Source: Pinguiococcus pyrenoidosus (Eukaryota; Sar; Pinguiophyceae; Pinguiochrysidales; Pinguiochrysidaceae). From it: a stretch of DNA of 18,650 bases. A model generated the notes under the pieces. That model worked only from the letters and a program-made list of their open reading frames with translations, was not told the DNA's origin and did no database searches. Shown here one piece after another: positions 17,343-18,650 of this stretch; position 1 is the stretch's first letter, and every line of letters begins with the position of its first letter. The stretch is taken from positions 1 to 18,650 of the forward strand of contig JAAMXY010000330.1 of NCBI GenBank assembly GCA_019677205.1, written 5' to 3'. Position numbers and translations under genes: made by a program.

Positions 17343-18220
17343 TTACAGGTCGGTGTTGCTCTTCGCCTTGTCCACGACTTCCTTCACCTTGGCGCTGGCC
17401 TGGTCCGTGATCTTGTACTTGTCGTTCAGGTCCGAGGCTTTCTCGATGGCCTGGGTGCTGATATCGCCAGCGGCATACACGAACTCTCCGACCTTGGACT
17501 TGAGATCGATCTCGTCGCTGAGGTCGGTCACGGTGGTCTTCGCCTTGTTGAAAGCCTCCTCCACCTTGGTGAGCACCTGCAACGTTTTTTTTTTTTCCCT
17601 CCGATCAGCGGAGCACGGAGAAGAGCAGAAGAGAAGAGCCGTCCCCTGGCAGCCACGGGTTCGATCGCTCCCGCACCTTGGCATCTGAGGTGTCCTTTTC
17701 CTTAAGGTCCTGGTAGGCGTTGCCCACGGCGGAGCCGACCTTGTCGGTGACCTCGTATCGCTCGTTGAGCCTGGCGGCGAAGTTCACGGTGTTGAGGAGC
17801 GCAGTGCCGACTCCGCGGAAGGCGTCGCCGACCTCGCTCTCTTGCTTGGTGGCGTAGTTTCCCAGGGCCGCCATGACGACGGCGATGACCGGGTTGCCGA
17901 ACAAAAGCAAGCCAGCCACAGCCCCTGCGACGCCCACACTGGCCTCCACATTTTCCGTGCTGATGGGCACCAGGGCGGACGCGTCCGACGGGCTGTCCGG
18001 CTCCTCCGCGAAGATCCGAGACTGCCTTCCTGCAACGCCGCGCGCGGCTGGCGGTCCGCGGCCCAAGGCGCGGGAGAAGAGCCCAACAGGCGAAGCGTCA
18101 GACCGTTTCGCCAACGGCAACCACCATCCCTAGCAGAGTCGTACCCGGGGCGACAGGCAAAAACGCGCTGCACAGCGGCGCCGCGAGGCCCAAGCAAGCT
18201 GCGAAAAAGACGAATCGCAT
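17343..18220 (-). CDS. plastid-targeted membrane protein with amphipathic repeats, unknown function
   Basis: Three exons, 18220-18145, 18029-17677 and 17576-17343, encode 220 residues; introns are 115 and 100 nt with matching phases. The N-terminus MRFVFFAACLGLAAPLCSA is a signal peptide followed by Phe20-Leu-Pro, a typical plastid presequence. A hydrophobic segment at about 57-82 (VGVAGAVAGLLLFGNPVIAV) could span or insert in a membrane. The C-terminal half is helical and holds three related units starting near residues 113 (LNERYEVTDKV), 162 (LSDEIDLKSKV) and 193 (LNDKYKITDQA). These resemble amphipathic helical repeats of LEA-like or lipid-associated proteins, so a role at plastid membranes is possible. 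No specific family is recognised. The gene converges on the thioredoxin gene, 286 bases apart. Confidence 0.82.
17585..17596 (-). repeat. A12 run just upstream of a 3' splice site
   Basis: Twelve T on the plus strand give twelve A on the transcribed strand, ending 8 bases before the start of exon 3 of the repeat protein. The usual pyrimidine tract is absent at this acceptor. The splice is still supported by exact phase and by continuity of the protein (DTSDAK to VLTKVEE). Confidence 0.85.
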
Positions 18221-18650
18221 CGTGGTGTGGCGGGACGGGATGTACAACGGCGAGACAAAGACGACGTGCGCCAAAAGACGGCGGATCTTCTTGCTCTTCA
18301 ACGTCCCAAAAGATCGGTTCAAAACGTTTAATTTTCTGCGGTGCTCTTGCTGACGTGTACTTCCTGCAAATTGAAGCAAGAAGCCCAGCCATTTTCAATT
18401 CTTTGAAAACGAAACGCACCCGTTCAAGGGAAGCAGTTCCGCGGTGTTCGACGGCTGGATATTGATACCGGTCTTCGTCCGGGGTACCAATATCGATTTT
18501 GGTGCGAAGCTCGAAGCTCCGGGAATCAGAATATCAAAATTGTCGATGCCGAAGAGAGAACAGAGATCGAGATTGAACCTTCTTGAAAGACGCAGAAGCG
18601 AAACCGCGTTCAACGGAGCGACTCAAACAAACCGTTTCCCACAAATGTTG
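18221..18650. other. right-end region without a gene
   Basis: No coding sequence is supported. An E2F-like GCGCCAAA lies at 18268-18275, about 50 bases upstream of the minus-strand gene start, and may be part of its promoter. An imperfect inverted repeat (12-base arms, 11 matching, 13-base spacer) lies at 18458-18494. ORFs are short and of poor composition. Confidence 0.4.
18458..18494. repeat. imperfect inverted repeat
   Basis: Left arm GATATTGATACC and right arm GGTACCAATATC pair at 11 of 12 positions around a 13-base spacer. It could form a hairpin or bind a dimeric protein. It lies far from any gene end that can be supported. Confidence 0.5.

Noticed and set aside
17651-17680. tRNA-like GGTTCGATCGC sequence
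   Set aside because: No acceptor stem, D arm or anticodon arm could be placed around it; it lies in an intron of the repeat protein.

Overview
The window is nuclear DNA of a eukaryotic alga, most likely one with a red-lineage secondary plastid (a photosynthetic stramenopile or a related chromist). Three observations support this. Seven genes can be modelled, and six of them are split by short GT-AG introns, mostly 63-115 nt, whose reading phases match exactly across each junction. Codons are strongly GC-rich at third positions. Four proteins begin with a signal peptide followed directly by an aromatic or Leu residue (A|FRP, A|FLP, A|WLP, A|LTN), the 'ASAFAP'-type bipartite plastid presequence known from diatoms, cryptophytes and haptophytes. 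No species can be named from the sequence alone.

Layout, left to right. Positions 1-1245 hold no confident gene: there is an AT-rich island (about 120-510), then a GC-rich, promoter-like block with five CCAAT boxes and an E2F-like 14-bp perfect palindrome (about 570-810). From 1246 to 1746 there are two competing low-confidence models: a 5' exon of the next gene (+) or a small two-exon gene (-). A BET-type chromatin reader (bromodomain plus NET domain, fused to an acidic tract and an unrecognised N-terminal domain) lies at 1762-3984 (+). A gap of about 1 kb with (GGGGT)n and (GGC)n repeats follows. A three-exon plastid-targeted protein of unknown function with a duplicated HRGGPG motif lies at 5000-7645 (+). 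It converges on a four-exon seven-transmembrane protein with a long cytoplasmic tail, 7896-10219 (-).

The second half holds a small two-TM protein resembling ribonuclease kappa / V-ATPase subunit f (10626-11126, +), a three-exon serine carboxypeptidase S10 with an intact Ser/Asp/His triad (11381-13030, -), a four-exon LETM1-like protein with an apparent plastid presequence (13459-15597, -), a four-exon thioredoxin with WCGPC and an unusual 35-residue acidic spacer (16118-17056, +), and a three-exon plastid-targeted membrane protein with amphipathic repeats (17343-18220, -). The last 430 bases hold no gene I can support.

These are individually transcribed eukaryotic genes, not an operon. The main common theme is the plastid: four of seven confident loci carry plastid-type presequences, and three of them are consecutive at the right end. 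The LETM1-like and thioredoxin genes are divergent across a 520-bp shared upstream region, which could allow co-regulation. The proteins least explained by known families are the 785-aa HRGGPG protein, the N-terminal domain of the BET protein, and the repeat protein at the right end.
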